Positions 16,101 through 26,883 of a DNA stretch of 43,376 bases are shown one piece after another. The DNA lies in the NCBI GenBank assembly GCA_016874235.1, contig VGUJ01000014.1:1-43376 (forward strand), in the 5' to 3' direction. The position numbers and the translations under genes were made by a program. Numbering within the stretch: position 1 is the first letter of the stretch; every line of letters starts with the position of its first letter. This DNA is from Gammaproteobacteria bacterium. Lineage in GTDB: Bacteria > Pseudomonadota > Gammaproteobacteria > Steroidobacterales > Steroidobacteraceae. Below the pieces are notes generated by a model, which was given only the letters and a program-made list of their open reading frames with translations, was not told the DNA's origin and ran no database searches.

Positions 16101-17909
16101 GCCGGAGAGGGTCCATGGGCGTTCGGCCAGCATACGCAGACCAAAGTTCTCGAGCAGGGGAACGAGCTCGGCGATCGGGAGCGCTTCGGCATGCCTTGCG
16201 ACGCGTAGATGCACACTATTTTTCGGTATGCCCGCCGGTCGATGCAGGCGTAGGTGCGGCAGATCGGGCGTTGCGATGAGGGCCTCGAGCGCCTGCAGAT
16301 CTCCTAGAGCCTCCGTCGGGGCGACCTCACTCTGGTAGGCGAGCGGGAAACGTGGGCCATGACGTTCGAGCAACTCCATCGCTTTTGCCGTCGGCATCGA
16401 ATCGAGCAGTGTCGTACGAAGGTTATCCGCCCAGGTGGCAACGACGGCCGCAGCCGCTTTTTCGATCGCTGCGGCGTCGAGACGACTCGGAAGCGCATCG
16501 CCGCGAACGGTGATGTGGAGACGCGCATGGTTCGACAGAGCGATCTGTACCTGCGACTCGAGGTTGCTGCCGCCGCAGCGCTCGAGGAGAAGGCGTTCGA
16601 TACGCAGACGTACTTCGGTGGTATATCGGTCGCGCGGCACAAATACCATGCAAGACCAAAATCGACCCAGCGCGTCGTGACGCATCATGACGCGCGTGGT
16701 ACGACGCTCGTAAAGATTGACGACACCGCGAACGAAGCTGACGAGCACGGATACCGACGACTGAAAGAGCTCATCGCGAGGCCAGGTCTCGAGTACAGCG
16801 AGCACGGCTTTGCCGTCATGGCTCTGCGGATCCAAACCGAACGTCTCGATGACCTGCGCCACCTTATGACGCACCACGGGAATCTCTGTCGGCGAAGCAA
16901 AGTAAGCCGTCGAGGTCCATAAGCCGACGAAGCGATGCTCGCCACGAACTTGGCCACGTGAGTCGAAATCTTTGACAGCGATATGATCGAGATGACCCGC
17001 GCGATGCACCGTTGAGGTGATCGGCGATTTGGTGATGAGTAGTGGATCCGAGTTGCGCATCGCATCACGGAGCGCTCCGGCGAGAGTTTCAGTCGTCGGT
17101 GTATTGCGATGCCCCGGCCGTAGTAGGCCGAGCCCGCTGCGACTCACAGGGAGCAGACGATCGGAGCTGCGACCGCGCCGCAGGGCGTGGTATCGGTACC
17201 CTAGGAAAACAAAATGCGCACCCTCGACCCAGCGAAGAAGTTCGACGGCCTCCGAGCGCACGGCTCGACTGGCGGCGTTTTCGCGTACGCCGTCCGTCGT
17301 GGGGGACTGCAACGAGACCAGTACACCAAGCACCTTGGCGCGCATGGCGCGCCAGTCTTCTACCGCGACCCGTACATCGTCGAGGGTCGCGTGCAGCGAA
17401 GTGGCCACTTGCTCGAGCCGAGCCTTGCCGAACTGGCGATCGATTTCATAGAGCTGCCAGGATTCACGGCCGCTTGCGGCGGCGCCCGCGGCGAGGGAGG
17501 CGGTTTGTAGTACGCCGTCACGCCGACGTACTGTTTGCAGCACCGGGTGGATCAGCATTTGGACGCCGACGCCGGCCGTCGCAAAAGCAAGACCGATCGA
17601 GTCGACGAGGAAAGGTCGATCATCCGTAACGATCAGCGCGTAACTGTGGCGATCGCCTATGGGGTCATCGGCGGCGGGTGAGAAGACGTGTACCAATGTT
17701 TCGCTGGGTCGGCGGCGACGGGCGAGTTCGTAATGGCTCTTCGCGAGAAGGGCGAACGTACGCGGTTCGCGGTTTGCGAGGTCTTCCTCGCCGACCCCGA
17801 GGAAGTAATCGCGTAGCAGTGCCGCAGGTGGTGCCCCACGCAGATCGCGTGCAGCACGCGCGATTTGATTAATCAGAGCAATTCTTCTTCTCGGAATCCG
17901 GCTTAGCAT
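13113..17909 (-). CDS. gdhB: Large NAD-dependent glutamate dehydrogenase (GDH-180 type)
   Basis: This 1598-residue protein has the size typical of the large bacterial NAD-GDH class. An N-terminal regulatory half contains ACT-like segments. The catalytic core starts near residue 800, with RMGDVARGGIRWSDRREDFR, AQNVKNTLIVPEGAKGGFV and a nucleotide-binding region (GIGDMSGDVFGNGM). A long C-terminal helical domain follows. It oxidises glutamate to 2-oxoglutarate and ammonia in catabolism. The gene lies 25 bases downstream of the MarR gene and may belong to the hpd operon. Tyrosine transamination produces glutamate that this enzyme can deaminate, so the pairing makes sense, though it is inferred. 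The ATG at 17909 lacks a strong ribosome-binding site. Confidence 0.95.
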   Translation of the reverse strand: MLSRIPRRRIALINQIARAARDLRGAPPAALLRDYFLGVGEEDLANREPRTFALLAKSHYELARRRRPSETLVHVFSPAADDPIGDRHSYALIVTDDRPFLVDSIGLAFATAGVGVQMLIHPVLQTVRRRDGVLQTASLAAGAAASGRESWQLYEIDRQFGKARLEQVATSLHATLDDVRVAVEDWRAMRAKVLGVLVSLQSPTTDGVRENAASRAVRSEAVELLRWVEGAHFVFLGYRYHALRRGRSSDRLLPVSRSGLGLLRPGHRNTPTTETLAGALRDAMRNSDPLLITKSPITSTVHRAGHLDHIAVKDFDSRGQVRGEHRFVGLWTSTAYFASPTEIPVVRHKVAQVIETFGLDPQSHDGKAVLAVLETWPRDELFQSSVSVLVSFVRGVVNLYERRTTRVMMRHDALGRFWSCMVFVPRDRYTTEVRLRIERLLLERCGGSNLESQVQIALSNHARLHITVRGDALPSRLDAAAIEKAAAAVVATWADNLRTTLLDSMPTAKAMELLERHGPRFPLAYQSEVAPTEALGDLQALEALIATPDLPHLRLHRPAGIPKNSVHLRVARHAEALPIAELVPLLENFGLRMLAERPWTLSGIEGGPIVSLQDFSLEIREGATLDVVRDGDRLLTALRLVRRGELESDGFNRLVLLASLAAHEVNILRACCRYLLQTGIPFSQSYMERTLAAHADLAADLHALFEERLSPERARNRSDKRLLTRIDRRLEAIASADEDRILRAFLAVIQAIDRTNYYQRSVEGARRPTLALKLNPQAIPNLPLPRPRHEIYVFGPQVEGVHLRMGDVARGGIRWSDRREDFRTEVLGLMKAQNVKNTLIVPEGAKGGFVARRLPIGGSREAIQTEGVAAYRAFIHALLDVTDNLVGSKVVPPNGVRRRDGDDPYLVVAADKGTATFSDTANAIAVERGFWLGDAFASGGSAGYDHKKMGITARGAWECVKRHFRELGMDIQSQPFTVAGIGDMSGDVFGNGMLLSPKIKLVAAFNHAHIFIDPDPDTATSFAERARLFALPRSSWSDYNRKIMSRGGALYERSAKSLRVSPETRALLDLNSDTLTPSELIRAILRMRVDLLWNGGIGTYVKSSLESQSAAGDRGNDAVRIDGRELRARVVGEGGNLGFTQRGRVEYALSGGRINTDFIDNSAGVNTSDVEVNLKILTSGIEARGRLRRKDRDRLLASLTDEVATLVLRNNYLQSQALSTLELQSAERLPELRGVIRELERSGELDRVVEHLPDEETLAARRKQGIGLTRPELAVVLAYSKISLNRQLIDSELPEDRYFAAELARYFPVAVRRKFEQDIGHHKLRREIITTAVSNSLVNRMGPSFVLRACTESGAVAVEVARAYSIAREILGMREVWGKLEALDNRVPSRAQYVAYADTARLLRHITLWLLRHRRHSLNVGQSVRELSAPMQTLRAAIPDVLAGSPAARHRAALAELTQAGLPAPLCTTLAELRVLDNALDILACASTLRRGVGETAKAWFSSTAALKLDWLEDQISALAVDSTLQATARIGLREASRTLERKIVGRIISSGGLDRWRASRTSALTEWARTVTEISGHGTSDFASLSVCLDALRPLAD

Positions 17910-17934
17910 GATATTTCGGGTCTCCGTGAATCGT

Positions 17935-18393
17935 TTAAATATGATCGCCGAGCGAGCGGGCTCGCCCGAGCAAGATATCGAGGATGCGTTCGAGTGCTTG
18001 ACGATCGGTCGAATCGAGTACGTCGATCAAAGATTGTTCGTGACGCAAAGCAAGCGGTACGACCTCGCGATAGATACGAGTGCCTTCGGCGGAAAGCTTG
18101 AGAATCGATCGGCGTCGATCACCGGGCGAGATGCTGCGCTCGATACGACCCTTGTCGAGCAGGCTCGAGACGGCGCGGCTGACGGCGACTTTATCCATGG
18201 CGGTTCGCTCGGCCACTTGGGCGGCGGAGAGCTCAGGCTGCATCGCCAGTACGGCCATGACGCGCCATTCCGGAATGCTGATGCCGAAACGCGAAGAGTA
18301 GCTTCCGGCAATCGCGGAGCTCACGAGGTTGCTGAGTACCGATAGCCGGTACGGCAGGAAGCGGTCGAGTTGCAGGCGTGGCGTGTCGTTCAT
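17935..18393 (-). CDS. MarR-family transcriptional regulator
   Basis: This 152-residue protein is of normal MarR length. The winged helix-turn-helix is clear: LSAAQVAERTAMDKVAVSRA, then LLDKGRIERSISPGDRRRS with the usual wing arginines. Helices at both ends fit the dimer interface. The gene lies 42 bases downstream of the fumarylacetoacetate-hydrolase-family gene and 25 bases before the glutamate dehydrogenase gene, in the same direction. It is the natural candidate to control the hpd operon in response to an aromatic or organic-acid intermediate. A palindrome in the hpd promoter region (21089-21098) could be its operator. Confidence 0.9.
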   Translation of the reverse strand: MNDTPRLQLDRFLPYRLSVLSNLVSSAIAGSYSSRFGISIPEWRVMAVLAMQPELSAAQVAERTAMDKVAVSRAVSSLLDKGRIERSISPGDRRRSILKLSAEGTRIYREVVPLALRHEQSLIDVLDSTDRQALERILDILLGRARSLGDHI

Positions 18394-18435
18394 TCGTTGG
18401 CTACTGCTCGTGAAAAATGCGTTCGAGTCGAGCCT

Positions 18436-19443
18436 TCAGGCCACTTGCTGATCGATCGCGCCGAAGATCGATTGCCCGTCATCGCCGAGCATCTCGATGC
18501 GAATACGGTCGCCGGAGTTCATGAACGGCGTACGCGGTACGCCTTGGATGAGTGTTTCTACAGTACGCTGCTCAGCGATGCACGAGTAACCGACGCCTCC
18601 CTCCGAGACCGGACGACCCGGCCCACCGTCCACGCCTCGATTCGATACCGTGCCCGAGCCGATGATCGTGCCCGCTCCGAGCGCCCGAGTTTTGGCCGCA
18701 TGCGCGATGAGGGTCGGGAAATCGAAGGTCATGTCGATACCGGCGTTCGCACGCCCGAAAGGTTTGCCGTTGTAATCCACCGCGAGCGGGCGATGCAGCC
18801 GACCGCCATCCCAATGTGCGCCGAGCTCGTCGGGCGTGATGGCGACGGGCGAGAAGGCGCTTGAGGGTTTCGATTGGAAAAAGCCGAAGCCTTTGGCGAG
18901 TTCGTCCGGAATGAGATTGCGCAGCGACACATCATTCACCAGCATGATGAGCCGGATGCGCGAGGCGGCCTCAGCGACCGTTGCACCGCGCGAGACATCG
19001 TCGGTCACCACGGCGACCTCTGCCTCGAAATCGAGACCCCACGACGCATCGGCCAGAGGAATTGCCCCCATGGGCGCGAGGAAGGTGTCGGAGCCACCTT
19101 GATACATGAGCGGATCGGTCCAGAACGAGGCGGGCATCGGCGCGTTGCGCGCCTTGCGAACGAGTTCGACGTGATTTACGAAGGCCGAACCGTCAGCCCA
19201 CTGAAAAGCACGCGGCAGGGGTGACAGACACTCCCGCGGATCGAACGGCTGACCTTCGCCTGATTCGAGTCGCGCGGCGAGCGCACGCAGCGGAGTCTCG
19301 AGGCGTGACCAGTCATCGAGCGCCGCCTGCAAGGTGGGTGCGACGGTCTCCGCTGACAACATGCGAGAGAGATCTCTGGAGACAACGACTAGCTGGCCGT
19401 CACGATGGCGCGCGTCTGTACTGCGAAGCGTCGCGAGTTTCAT
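18436..19443 (-). CDS. Fumarylacetoacetate hydrolase family protein, probable fumarylacetoacetase
   Basis: Starting at ATG 19443, which overlaps the upstream VOC gene stop as ATGA, the protein has 335 residues; a longer frame upstream only shadows that gene. The FAH catalytic domain is visible: DFEAEVAVVTDDV (metal-binding Glu residues), MLVNDVSLRNL, FQSKPSSAFSPVAI and GTIIGSGTVSNRG. Placed two genes behind hpd, it probably performs the last step of tyrosine breakdown, splitting fumarylacetoacetate into fumarate and acetoacetate. The family also includes other C-C hydrolases and decarboxylases, so the substrate is inferred from context. Confidence 0.88.
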   Translation of the reverse strand: MKLATLRSTDARHRDGQLVVVSRDLSRMLSAETVAPTLQAALDDWSRLETPLRALAARLESGEGQPFDPRECLSPLPRAFQWADGSAFVNHVELVRKARNAPMPASFWTDPLMYQGGSDTFLAPMGAIPLADASWGLDFEAEVAVVTDDVSRGATVAEAASRIRLIMLVNDVSLRNLIPDELAKGFGFFQSKPSSAFSPVAITPDELGAHWDGGRLHRPLAVDYNGKPFGRANAGIDMTFDFPTLIAHAAKTRALGAGTIIGSGTVSNRGVDGGPGRPVSEGGVGYSCIAEQRTVETLIQGVPRTPFMNSGDRIRIEMLGDDGQSIFGAIDQQVA

Positions 19444-19994
19444 GCGGATTTCTCTTCGGTGGCGAACTCCGCAGCGTGCAGCCATGCGGCGTGTCGTGGA
19501 GCGCGCTTCGTCCGGCTCCATTCCTCGAGCATGGCGGGCGCGACTTCCCGAGCGCGGCGCTCCTGCTCCGCAGTGCCGGTATTCACCGTGAGCTCGAGGC
19601 GATGGCCGTTCGGGTCAAAGAAATAAATCGATTTGAAGAGTCCGTGATCTGTCGGACCTACGACTTCGATGCCTCGCTCGAGGAGTTTCCGGCGCGCGCT
19701 CTCGAGTGTGGCGAGATCGGCGACCTCAAAGGCGATGTGCTGTACCCAACTTGGCGTATTCGGATCGCGTCCCATCGGCTCTCGAGTTGGTAGTTCGAAG
19801 AAGGCGAGGACGTTACCCATGCCCGCGTCGAGGAATACGTGCATGTAGGGGTCGGGCTCATGGGTCGAGGGCACGCGATCTTCCGCAAACGCCGTGGTAA
19901 AGGCCATGCCGAGGACATCGCGATAGAACTCGACAGTTTCCTTCGCATCGCGACATCGATATGCCACGTGATGGATTTTTTTGATGAGACTCAT
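19440..19994 (-). CDS. VOC-superfamily (glyoxalase/dioxygenase fold) protein
   Basis: This 184-residue protein has one pair of beta-alpha-beta-beta-beta modules with candidate metal ligands: His in [12 protein letters not shown], Glu in AFFELPTRE, His in [11 protein letters not shown] and Glu in HRLELTVN. A helical tail of about 40 residues follows. This is the pattern of glyoxalase-I-like and extradiol-dioxygenase-like enzymes. It overlaps both hpd (ATGA at 19991-19994) and the hydrolase gene (19440-19443), so the three are tightly coupled in translation. Homogentisate dioxygenase and maleylacetoacetate isomerase are not in the cluster. Whether this protein fills one of those steps cannot be decided here. 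Confidence 0.85.
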   Translation of the reverse strand: MSLIKKIHHVAYRCRDAKETVEFYRDVLGMAFTTAFAEDRVPSTHEPDPYMHVFLDAGMGNVLAFFELPTREPMGRDPNTPSWVQHIAFEVADLATLESARRKLLERGIEVVGPTDHGLFKSIYFFDPNGHRLELTVNTGTAEQERRAREVAPAMLEEWSRTKRAPRHAAWLHAAEFATEEKSA

Positions 19995-21076
19995 CGCTTG
20001 AGCACTCCGCGCCGCATTTGGTCACGCTCCAAGGATTCGAACAGCGCCTTGAAGTTGCCCTCCCCGAAGCCTTCGTCGCCTTTTCGTTGGATAAATTCAA
20101 AGAATACGGGTCCGATGAGGCACTCTGAGAAGATCTGCAGCAGCAATCTGCGCTCGCCGCTCGTCGACCCATCGAGCAGTATGCCGCGCTGTTGAAGCGC
20201 CGGAGTCGGCTGACCATGGCCCGGCAACCGTTCGTCGAGCATCTCGTAATAGGTTTCGGGTGGCGCGCTCATGAGCGGTACGCCGCAAGAACGAAGGGCA
20301 TCCACGGTGGCGCAGAGATCCGGCGTCGAGAGGGCGATGTGCTGAATGCCTTCGCCATTGAAGCGCAGCAGGTACTCCTCGATCTGCCCGCCGCCCTGAC
20401 CGCCTTCTTCGTTGAGCGGTATGCGGATCTTGTTGTCGGGTGCGGTCATCGCCCGAGACTGCAGGCCGGTGTGTTGTCCGTGAATGTCGAAGTAACGGAT
20501 CTCGCGGAAGTTGAACAGACGTTCATAGAACGCGGCCCAGTGCGCCATTCGTCCGCGATAGACGTTATGCGTCAAATGATCGATGAGCTGCAAACCCACG
20601 CCGACGGGATGTCGATCGATCCCCGGGAGCCAGTCGAAGTCGATGTCGTAAATGCTCGCGCCATCGCCGTAGCGGTCGATCAGGTAGAGCGCGGCGCCGC
20701 CGATCGCTCGGATGGCCGGGAGGCGTAGCTCCATGGGACCCGTCGGCAAATCAACGGGCTGCGCGCCGAGTTCGAGCGTTCGGGCGTACGCCTTCTGCGC
20801 ATTGTCGACCCGAAATGCCATCCCGCACGCGCCAGGACCGTGTTCCTCGGCGAAATAGCCCGCCTGGCTGCGTTTCTCGCGATTGACGATGAAATTGATG
20901 CCGCCCTGACGATAGAGGGTGACGTCCTTCGAGCGGTGGTGGGCCACAGCTGCGAACCCAAGCTGCTCGAAGACCTGTTCGAGCTGGGTGGGCTCTGGGG
21001 ACGCGAACTCGACGAATTCGAAGCCATCGAGCCCCATCGGGTTGGCGTGGGGTGCGTCTCTCAAGACCGCATTCAT
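19991..21076 (-). CDS. hpd: 4-hydroxyphenylpyruvate dioxygenase
   Basis: This 361-residue protein has the HPPD two-domain VOC architecture. The C-terminal catalytic domain shows iron ligands in [12 protein letters not shown] (His), [13 protein letters not shown] (His) and, near the end, the Glu in the [20 protein letters not shown] region. [17 protein letters not shown] near the C-terminus is the characteristic HPPD helix that gates the active site. It converts 4-hydroxyphenylpyruvate to homogentisate in tyrosine catabolism. It is the first gene of a minus-strand operon and diverges from the SahR-like gene across 81 bases that hold two palindromes. Confidence 0.96.
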   Translation of the reverse strand: MNAVLRDAPHANPMGLDGFEFVEFASPEPTQLEQVFEQLGFAAVAHHRSKDVTLYRQGGINFIVNREKRSQAGYFAEEHGPGACGMAFRVDNAQKAYARTLELGAQPVDLPTGPMELRLPAIRAIGGAALYLIDRYGDGASIYDIDFDWLPGIDRHPVGVGLQLIDHLTHNVYRGRMAHWAAFYERLFNFREIRYFDIHGQHTGLQSRAMTAPDNKIRIPLNEEGGQGGGQIEEYLLRFNGEGIQHIALSTPDLCATVDALRSCGVPLMSAPPETYYEMLDERLPGHGQPTPALQQRGILLDGSTSGERRLLLQIFSECLIGPVFFEFIQRKGDEGFGEGNFKALFESLERDQMRRGVLKR

Positions 21077-21157
21077 AGGCCCGCCTTTAGTTGCAACTGA
21101 AACTGTTACGAATGTAACTTTTGTGGGCCGCCACGTCTAGAGGGTAGAATAATTTCA
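21077..21157. promoter_or_regulatory. Divergent control region of hpd and the ArsR/SahR-like gene, with two palindromes
   Basis: AGTTGCAACT (21089-21098) is a perfect 10-bp palindrome 13 bases upstream of hpd. GTTAC (21105-21109) and GTAAC (21114-21118) form a second inverted repeat with a 4-base spacer. A TAGAAT box at 21145-21150, with a TTGTGG box 18 bases upstream, could be the promoter of the ArsR-like gene. The palindromes are likely operators: the first perhaps for the MarR protein of the hpd operon, the second for either regulator. These assignments are inferred from position. Confidence 0.5.
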
Positions 21158-22144
21158 ATGTTGAGAAATTCCGAAACTAGGGCAGATGCCGACACGATGT
21201 CGCGGGCGCTTCGCGCGGTGGCGGACGCAGCGCGGCTGCGCTTGCTGCGCCTCTGCGCGGATCGTCCAACGAGCGTGTCAGAGCTGGCGGCGGCGACCTC
21301 CGACAGCGAGCCGAACGTGTCGCGTCATTTGAAGCAGCTCGCGCAAGCAGGGTTGTTGCGTCGCGTTCGACGCGGTCAGCGCGTCGAGTATCAGCCGGCG
21401 ACCGACGCGGGGTTCCCGGCAGAGCTTCTCGGCTTGTTGCTCTCGCGGCTCGCGCCCGATGACGCCGCGCTGCGCGAGGCGAGGGCGCGTTTACACGCCA
21501 TCGAGGCAGGCGCACGGGCGAGCTTGCGGGGTTCAGCAGCCGATTGGGTGGTCACGAGCCGTCTTGGACGCAGCTTGCGCGGCGCACTCGGCAGCGAGTT
21601 CTCGCGCGATATCGCGGGCGCGCGGGTGCTCGTTCGGAGTCAGCATCGCGAGGTCCTCGAAGCCTTGCTCCAAGATGATCAACGTAGCGCCCTGCCAGGA
21701 GGCGCACCGCGTGTCACCTTGCGTGCAACCTCCAAGCCCGAAAAGAACGTGTTGCAGTTCTGGCTCGAGGCCGAAGGGTTCGATGCCGAGGTGCTGACGA
21801 GTGGAGAGGTGCGTACCGGCGGAGTCTTCGATGTGTGTCTCGAAGCGCCGCTCCACGATGAGCTTCGCGAACTCGACCAACTTCCGGCGCTGTTGCAGCG
21901 CGCTCGCGCGCGCCTCGGCGATGCCGGTGTGCTCTGGTGCGTGGTGCCGTACGACTTGCTCGAAGAGCAGGGGTCTCCGCCGACGCGCTTGCGAACGCTG
22001 CTCGCGGAGTGCGGTATCGATTGTCTGGCCATCGCGCCTGTCGAGGCAGAAGGTCGTCATGTTCTCGTTGCACGAGGTCGCGTACGTGCCACGCGATCCG
22101 TCATCACCACCTCGACCTCTCAGTCCGCCGCCGTTCGCGGCTAA
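21158..22144 (+). CDS. ArsR-family regulator with C-terminal methyltransferase-like domain (SahR-like)
   Basis: This 328-residue protein begins with an ArsR winged helix-turn-helix at about residues 14-95 (LRLLRLCADRPTSVSELAA, then EPNVSRHLKQLAQAGLLRR). The C-terminal region, about residues 120-315, resembles the shape of a SAM-methyltransferase domain, but I find no glycine-rich motif I. Known SahR regulators combine these domains, sense S-adenosylhomocysteine and repress methionine-cycle genes. metF and metH follow directly, which supports this role. An inner ATG at 21197 starts the usual ArsR N-terminus and may be the true start, since a TAGAAT box ends only 7 bases before 21158. The function is well supported by context; the ligand is inferred. 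Confidence 0.82.
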   Translation: MLRNSETRADADTMSRALRAVADAARLRLLRLCADRPTSVSELAAATSDSEPNVSRHLKQLAQAGLLRRVRRGQRVEYQPATDAGFPAELLGLLLSRLAPDDAALREARARLHAIEAGARASLRGSAADWVVTSRLGRSLRGALGSEFSRDIAGARVLVRSQHREVLEALLQDDQRSALPGGAPRVTLRATSKPEKNVLQFWLEAEGFDAEVLTSGEVRTGGVFDVCLEAPLHDELRELDQLPALLQRARARLGDAGVLWCVVPYDLLEEQGSPPTRLRTLLAECGIDCLAIAPVEAEGRHVLVARGRVRATRSVITTSTSQSAAVRG

Positions 22145-23041
<897 letters not shown>

Positions 23042-23043
23042 TC

Positions 23044-26000
23044 ATGAGTTGTTGCCCGACGCATCTACCGCATTTGTCGCATGCCGAACCGCATCGCGCA
23101 CTCGACGATCGGACGGTGAGCGCGAAGGCCTCGCCTTATTCGGTGGTCCCCGTCGATGTGAAGGCCCGGGACAAGCGTATACGTCGACTGCGCGAGCTCA
23201 TCGGGGAGCGCATCCTGGTCATCGACGGCGCGATGGGTACGATGATCCAGCGCCACAAACTCGATGAAGCCGGTTATCGCGGCGAGCGTTTCCGAGATTA
23301 CGGTCGCGACATTCGTGGAAACAACGATCTGCTCACGCTGACCCGGCCTGACATCGTCGCTGGTATTCACCGAGCGTATTTCGAGGCCGGTGCGGACATC
23401 ATCGAGACGAACACGTTCAATGCGACCACCGTCGCGCAGGCCGACTACGGCATGGAAGCTTTGGTTCCTGAACTCAATTATCAGGCGGCGCGGATCGCGC
23501 GCGAGATCGCCGACGAGGTGACTGCAGCGACGGGTTCCCCGCGCTTCGTGGCCGGTACGCTGGGGCCGACCAATCGCACCGCTTCGATTTCGCCGGACGT
23601 CAACGATCCCGGTGCGCGCAACATCAATTTTGATCAGCTCGTCATCGCCTATGCGGAGGCGACCCGTTCGCTGGTGCAGGGCGGCGCGGACATTTTGTTG
23701 ATCGAGACCATCTTCGATACGTTGAACGCCAAAGCAGCCCTTTTCGCCGTACGCCAGGTCCAGGCGGAGCTCGGTATCGATCTTCCGGTGATGGTGTCGG
23801 GCACGATCACCGATGCATCGGGTCGGACGCTGTCAGGTCAAACGACCGAGGCGTTCTGGAACTCCGTGCGTCATGGCGAGTTGTTCGCGATTGGTCTCAA
23901 TTGTGCGCTCGGTGCTTCGGATATGCGACCGTATGTGGCTGAGCTGTCGCGGATTTCCGATCGTTACGTCTCCGTACATCCCAACGCCGGCTTACCCAAC
24001 GCGTTTGGCGAGTACGACGAAACACCCGAGCAAACGGCCGCAATCCTTGCAGAGTTCGCGCAGTCAGGGTTACTCAATATCGTCGGTGGATGCTGTGGCA
24101 CGACGCCCGATCATATTCGACTCATCGCCGACGCCGTTCGTGGGGTGAAGCCGCGCCGGCGTGAAAACGTCGAAGTGAAGTGTCGACTCTCGGGTCTCGA
24201 GCCGCTCAACATCAGCGACGAGACGTTGTTCGTGAACGTCGGCGAGCGCACCAACGTCACGGGCTCGGCCAAGTTCCGCAAACTCATCGAGGCCAATGAT
24301 TACGCTGCGGCCGTCGATATCGCGCGACAGCAGGTCGCCGCGGGCGCGCAGATCATCGACGTCAACATGGACGAGGGCATGCTCGACTCCGAAGCAGCCA
24401 TGGTTCGCTTCCTTAATCTCATCGCCTCCGAACCCGACATTGCTCGCGTGCCCGTGATGATCGACTCCTCGAAGTGGACGGTCATCGAGTCGGGCCTCAA
24501 GTGCGTGCAAGGCAAAGCGATCGTGAACTCGATCAGTCTGAAGGAGGGCGAGGAGGCCTTCATCGAGCAGGCCCGGAAGGTTCGGGCTTACGGTGCGGCG
24601 GTGGTCGTCATGGCCTTCGACGAAAAAGGACAAGCCGATAGCATCGAGCGGAAGGCGGCTATTTGCGCGCGCTCGTATGACGTACTGACCAAGAAGGTCG
24701 GCTTCCCGCCTGAGGACATCATTTTTGATCCCAATATCTTTGCAGTGGCCACTGGGATCGAGGAACACGCGAATTACGGCGTCGATTTCATCGAAGCGAC
24801 GCGACTGATCAAGGCGCGTTTGCCGCATGCGATGGTCAGCGGCGGCGTCAGTAACGTTTCGTTCTCTTTCCGTGGGAACGATCCGGTGCGCGAGGCGATG
24901 CATAGTGGGTTTCTCTATCACGCCATCCGTGCCGGCATGGATATGGGCATCGTCAACGCAGGGCAGTTGGCGATCTATGCCGATATCCAACCTGAGCTGC
25001 GCGAGGCGGTGGAGGATGTGATCCTTAATCGCCGTTCGGATGCGACGGAGCGGTTGCTTGCGATCGCGGGCCGCTACAAGGGTGAAGCGGGTACCCAGCG
25101 CGAAGTCGATCTTGAATGGCGTACGCTCCCCGTGACAAAGCGGCTCGAACACGCGCTCGTCAAAGGACTCGACGAGTTTATTGTCGAAGATACCGAGGCC
25201 GCGCGGCTTGAAGTCGATCACCCGATCAAGGTCATCGAAGGTCCCTTGATGGATGGCATGAATGTCGTCGGCGATTTGTTCGGCGCTGGCAAGATGTTTT
25301 TGCCGCAGGTGGTCAAAAGTGCGCGCGTCATGAAAAAGGCGGTGGCCCATCTCGTGCCCTTCATCGAGCGCGAGAAGTCGGGCGCAGCACGAAGCAACGG
25401 AAAGATCGTGCTCGCCACCGTCAAAGGCGATGTTCACGACATCGGCAAGAACATCGTGGGCGTCGTGCTGCAGTGCAACAACTTCGAAGTCATCGATCTT
25501 GGGGTGATGGTGCCCGCCGAGCGCATTCTCGATGTCGCGCGACGTGAGAATGCCGCGCTCATCGGATTGTCGGGTCTGATCACGCCGTCGCTCGACGAGA
25601 TGGTGCATGTCGCGCGCGAGATGCATCGTCAAGGGTTTTCCGCGCCACTGCTGATCGGGGGTGCGACCACTTCACCCGCGCACACGTCGGTGAAGATCGC
25701 GCCCCAGTACCGCGAGCCGGTGGTGTACGTCAAAGACGCTTCGCGCGCCGTTGGCGTATGCCAATCCTTGGTGACGCCGACGGCGAAACCTGCCTTCGTC
25801 AAAAAAATATCCGAAGAGCATGAGCGTCGGCGTGAGCAGCACGCCGGCAAGACGGTGAAACAGCCCGAGGCGAATCTCTCTGCGGCCCGCGCGAATCGAC
25901 GACGGATCGATTGGCAGGCGTATCGATCCGTGGCGCCGCTCAGACCCGGAGTGCAGGTGTTCGAGGATTACCCGCTCGCCGATCTTCTCGACTACATCGA

Positions 26001-26850
26001 TTGGATGCCGTTCTTCAATGCTTGGGAGTTCGCCGGTAAGTTTCCGGACATCCTCACCGATCCCATCGTTGGCGAGGCGGCGAGCAACCTTTATGCCGAT
26101 GCTCGCCGCATGCTCAAGCAAATCGTTGCGGGTAACTGGTTGTCGGTTCGTGCGGTACTGGGCTTCTTCCCGGCCAATTCCGTGGGCGATGACATCGAGG
26201 TTTACACGGGAGAGGATCGACGTGAAGTTTTAATGACTCTCAATCATCTTCGTCAGCAGAAGGGCAAGCCGGCAGGTCTGCCCCACGAATGTCTGTCGGA
26301 CTACGTGGCACCTCGTGATAGCGGTGTTCGCGATTGCATCGGTGGTTTTGCCGTGACAACGGGGATCGGCATTGAGGAGCATGTTGCGCGTTTCGAAGCG
26401 GCGCATGATGACTACTCGAGCATCATGCTGAAGGCGCTTGCCGATCGTTTTGCGGAAGCGGCGGCCGAGCACTTCCATGAGCGCGCGCGTCGCGAGCTTT
26501 GGGGCTACGACACCGCGGAGCAACTGACGAATCAACAACTGATCCGCGAAGAGTATCGCGGGATTCGGCCGGCACCGGGATATCCGGCGTGCCCCGACCA
26601 CACGGAAAAAGCCAAGCTGTGGCAGCTGCTCGATGTCGAGCGCAATACGGGTATCCGGCTCACCGAGAGTTTCGCGATGTATCCGACGGCGGCGGTGAGC
26701 GGTTGGTACATCGCACACCCGGAGTCTCATTACTTCGCTATCGGCAAGATCGATCGAGATCAGGTCGAAGATTACGCCCGACGCAAGGGTCAGAGCGTCG
26801 ACGAGATTGAGCGTTGGCTTGCACCGAATCTCGGTTACGACCGGGCCTGA
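23044..26850 (+). CDS. metH: Cobalamin-dependent methionine synthase
   Basis: With ATG 23044 (GGAG 7 bases upstream) the protein has 1268 residues and all four modules. The homocysteine domain contains [12 protein letters not shown] and the zinc site GGCCGTT near residue 349. The pterin domain has [15 protein letters not shown] and [12 protein letters not shown]. The B12 domain has the DxHxxG motif [13 protein letters not shown] near residue 796. The reactivation domain has [12 protein letters not shown] near residue 1172. It transfers the methyl group from methyl-THF to homocysteine. About 50 extra residues precede the usual N-terminus and begin with a Cys/His-rich stretch; GTG 23116 is an alternative start. 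The full length implies a need for B12; no B12 riboswitch was seen. Confidence 0.97.
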   Translation: MSCCPTHLPHLSHAEPHRALDDRTVSAKASPYSVVPVDVKARDKRIRRLRELIGERILVIDGAMGTMIQRHKLDEAGYRGERFRDYGRDIRGNNDLLTLTRPDIVAGIHRAYFEAGADIIETNTFNATTVAQADYGMEALVPELNYQAARIAREIADEVTAATGSPRFVAGTLGPTNRTASISPDVNDPGARNINFDQLVIAYAEATRSLVQGGADILLIETIFDTLNAKAALFAVRQVQAELGIDLPVMVSGTITDASGRTLSGQTTEAFWNSVRHGELFAIGLNCALGASDMRPYVAELSRISDRYVSVHPNAGLPNAFGEYDETPEQTAAILAEFAQSGLLNIVGGCCGTTPDHIRLIADAVRGVKPRRRENVEVKCRLSGLEPLNISDETLFVNVGERTNVTGSAKFRKLIEANDYAAAVDIARQQVAAGAQIIDVNMDEGMLDSEAAMVRFLNLIASEPDIARVPVMIDSSKWTVIESGLKCVQGKAIVNSISLKEGEEAFIEQARKVRAYGAAVVVMAFDEKGQADSIERKAAICARSYDVLTKKVGFPPEDIIFDPNIFAVATGIEEHANYGVDFIEATRLIKARLPHAMVSGGVSNVSFSFRGNDPVREAMHSGFLYHAIRAGMDMGIVNAGQLAIYADIQPELREAVEDVILNRRSDATERLLAIAGRYKGEAGTQREVDLEWRTLPVTKRLEHALVKGLDEFIVEDTEAARLEVDHPIKVIEGPLMDGMNVVGDLFGAGKMFLPQVVKSARVMKKAVAHLVPFIEREKSGAARSNGKIVLATVKGDVHDIGKNIVGVVLQCNNFEVIDLGVMVPAERILDVARRENAALIGLSGLITPSLDEMVHVAREMHRQGFSAPLLIGGATTSPAHTSVKIAPQYREPVVYVKDASRAVGVCQSLVTPTAKPAFVKKISEEHERRREQHAGKTVKQPEANLSAARANRRRIDWQAYRSVAPLRPGVQVFEDYPLADLLDYIDWMPFFNAWEFAGKFPDILTDPIVGEAASNLYADARRMLKQIVAGNWLSVRAVLGFFPANSVGDDIEVYTGEDRREVLMTLNHLRQQKGKPAGLPHECLSDYVAPRDSGVRDCIGGFAVTTGIGIEEHVARFEAAHDDYSSIMLKALADRFAEAAAEHFHERARRELWGYDTAEQLTNQQLIREEYRGIRPAPGYPACPDHTEKAKLWQLLDVERNTGIRLTESFAMYPTAAVSGWYIAHPESHYFAIGKIDRDQVEDYARRKGQSVDEIERWLAPNLGYDRA

Positions 26851-26883
26851 CGAGGCGGGTAGAGCGGTTGAGGTTTCCGATCT

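Noticed and set aside
24070-25632. A 520-codon open frame antisense to metH
   Set aside because: metH is unmistakable here, and long antisense frames are expected in GC-rich DNA; the translation has no recognisable family pattern.
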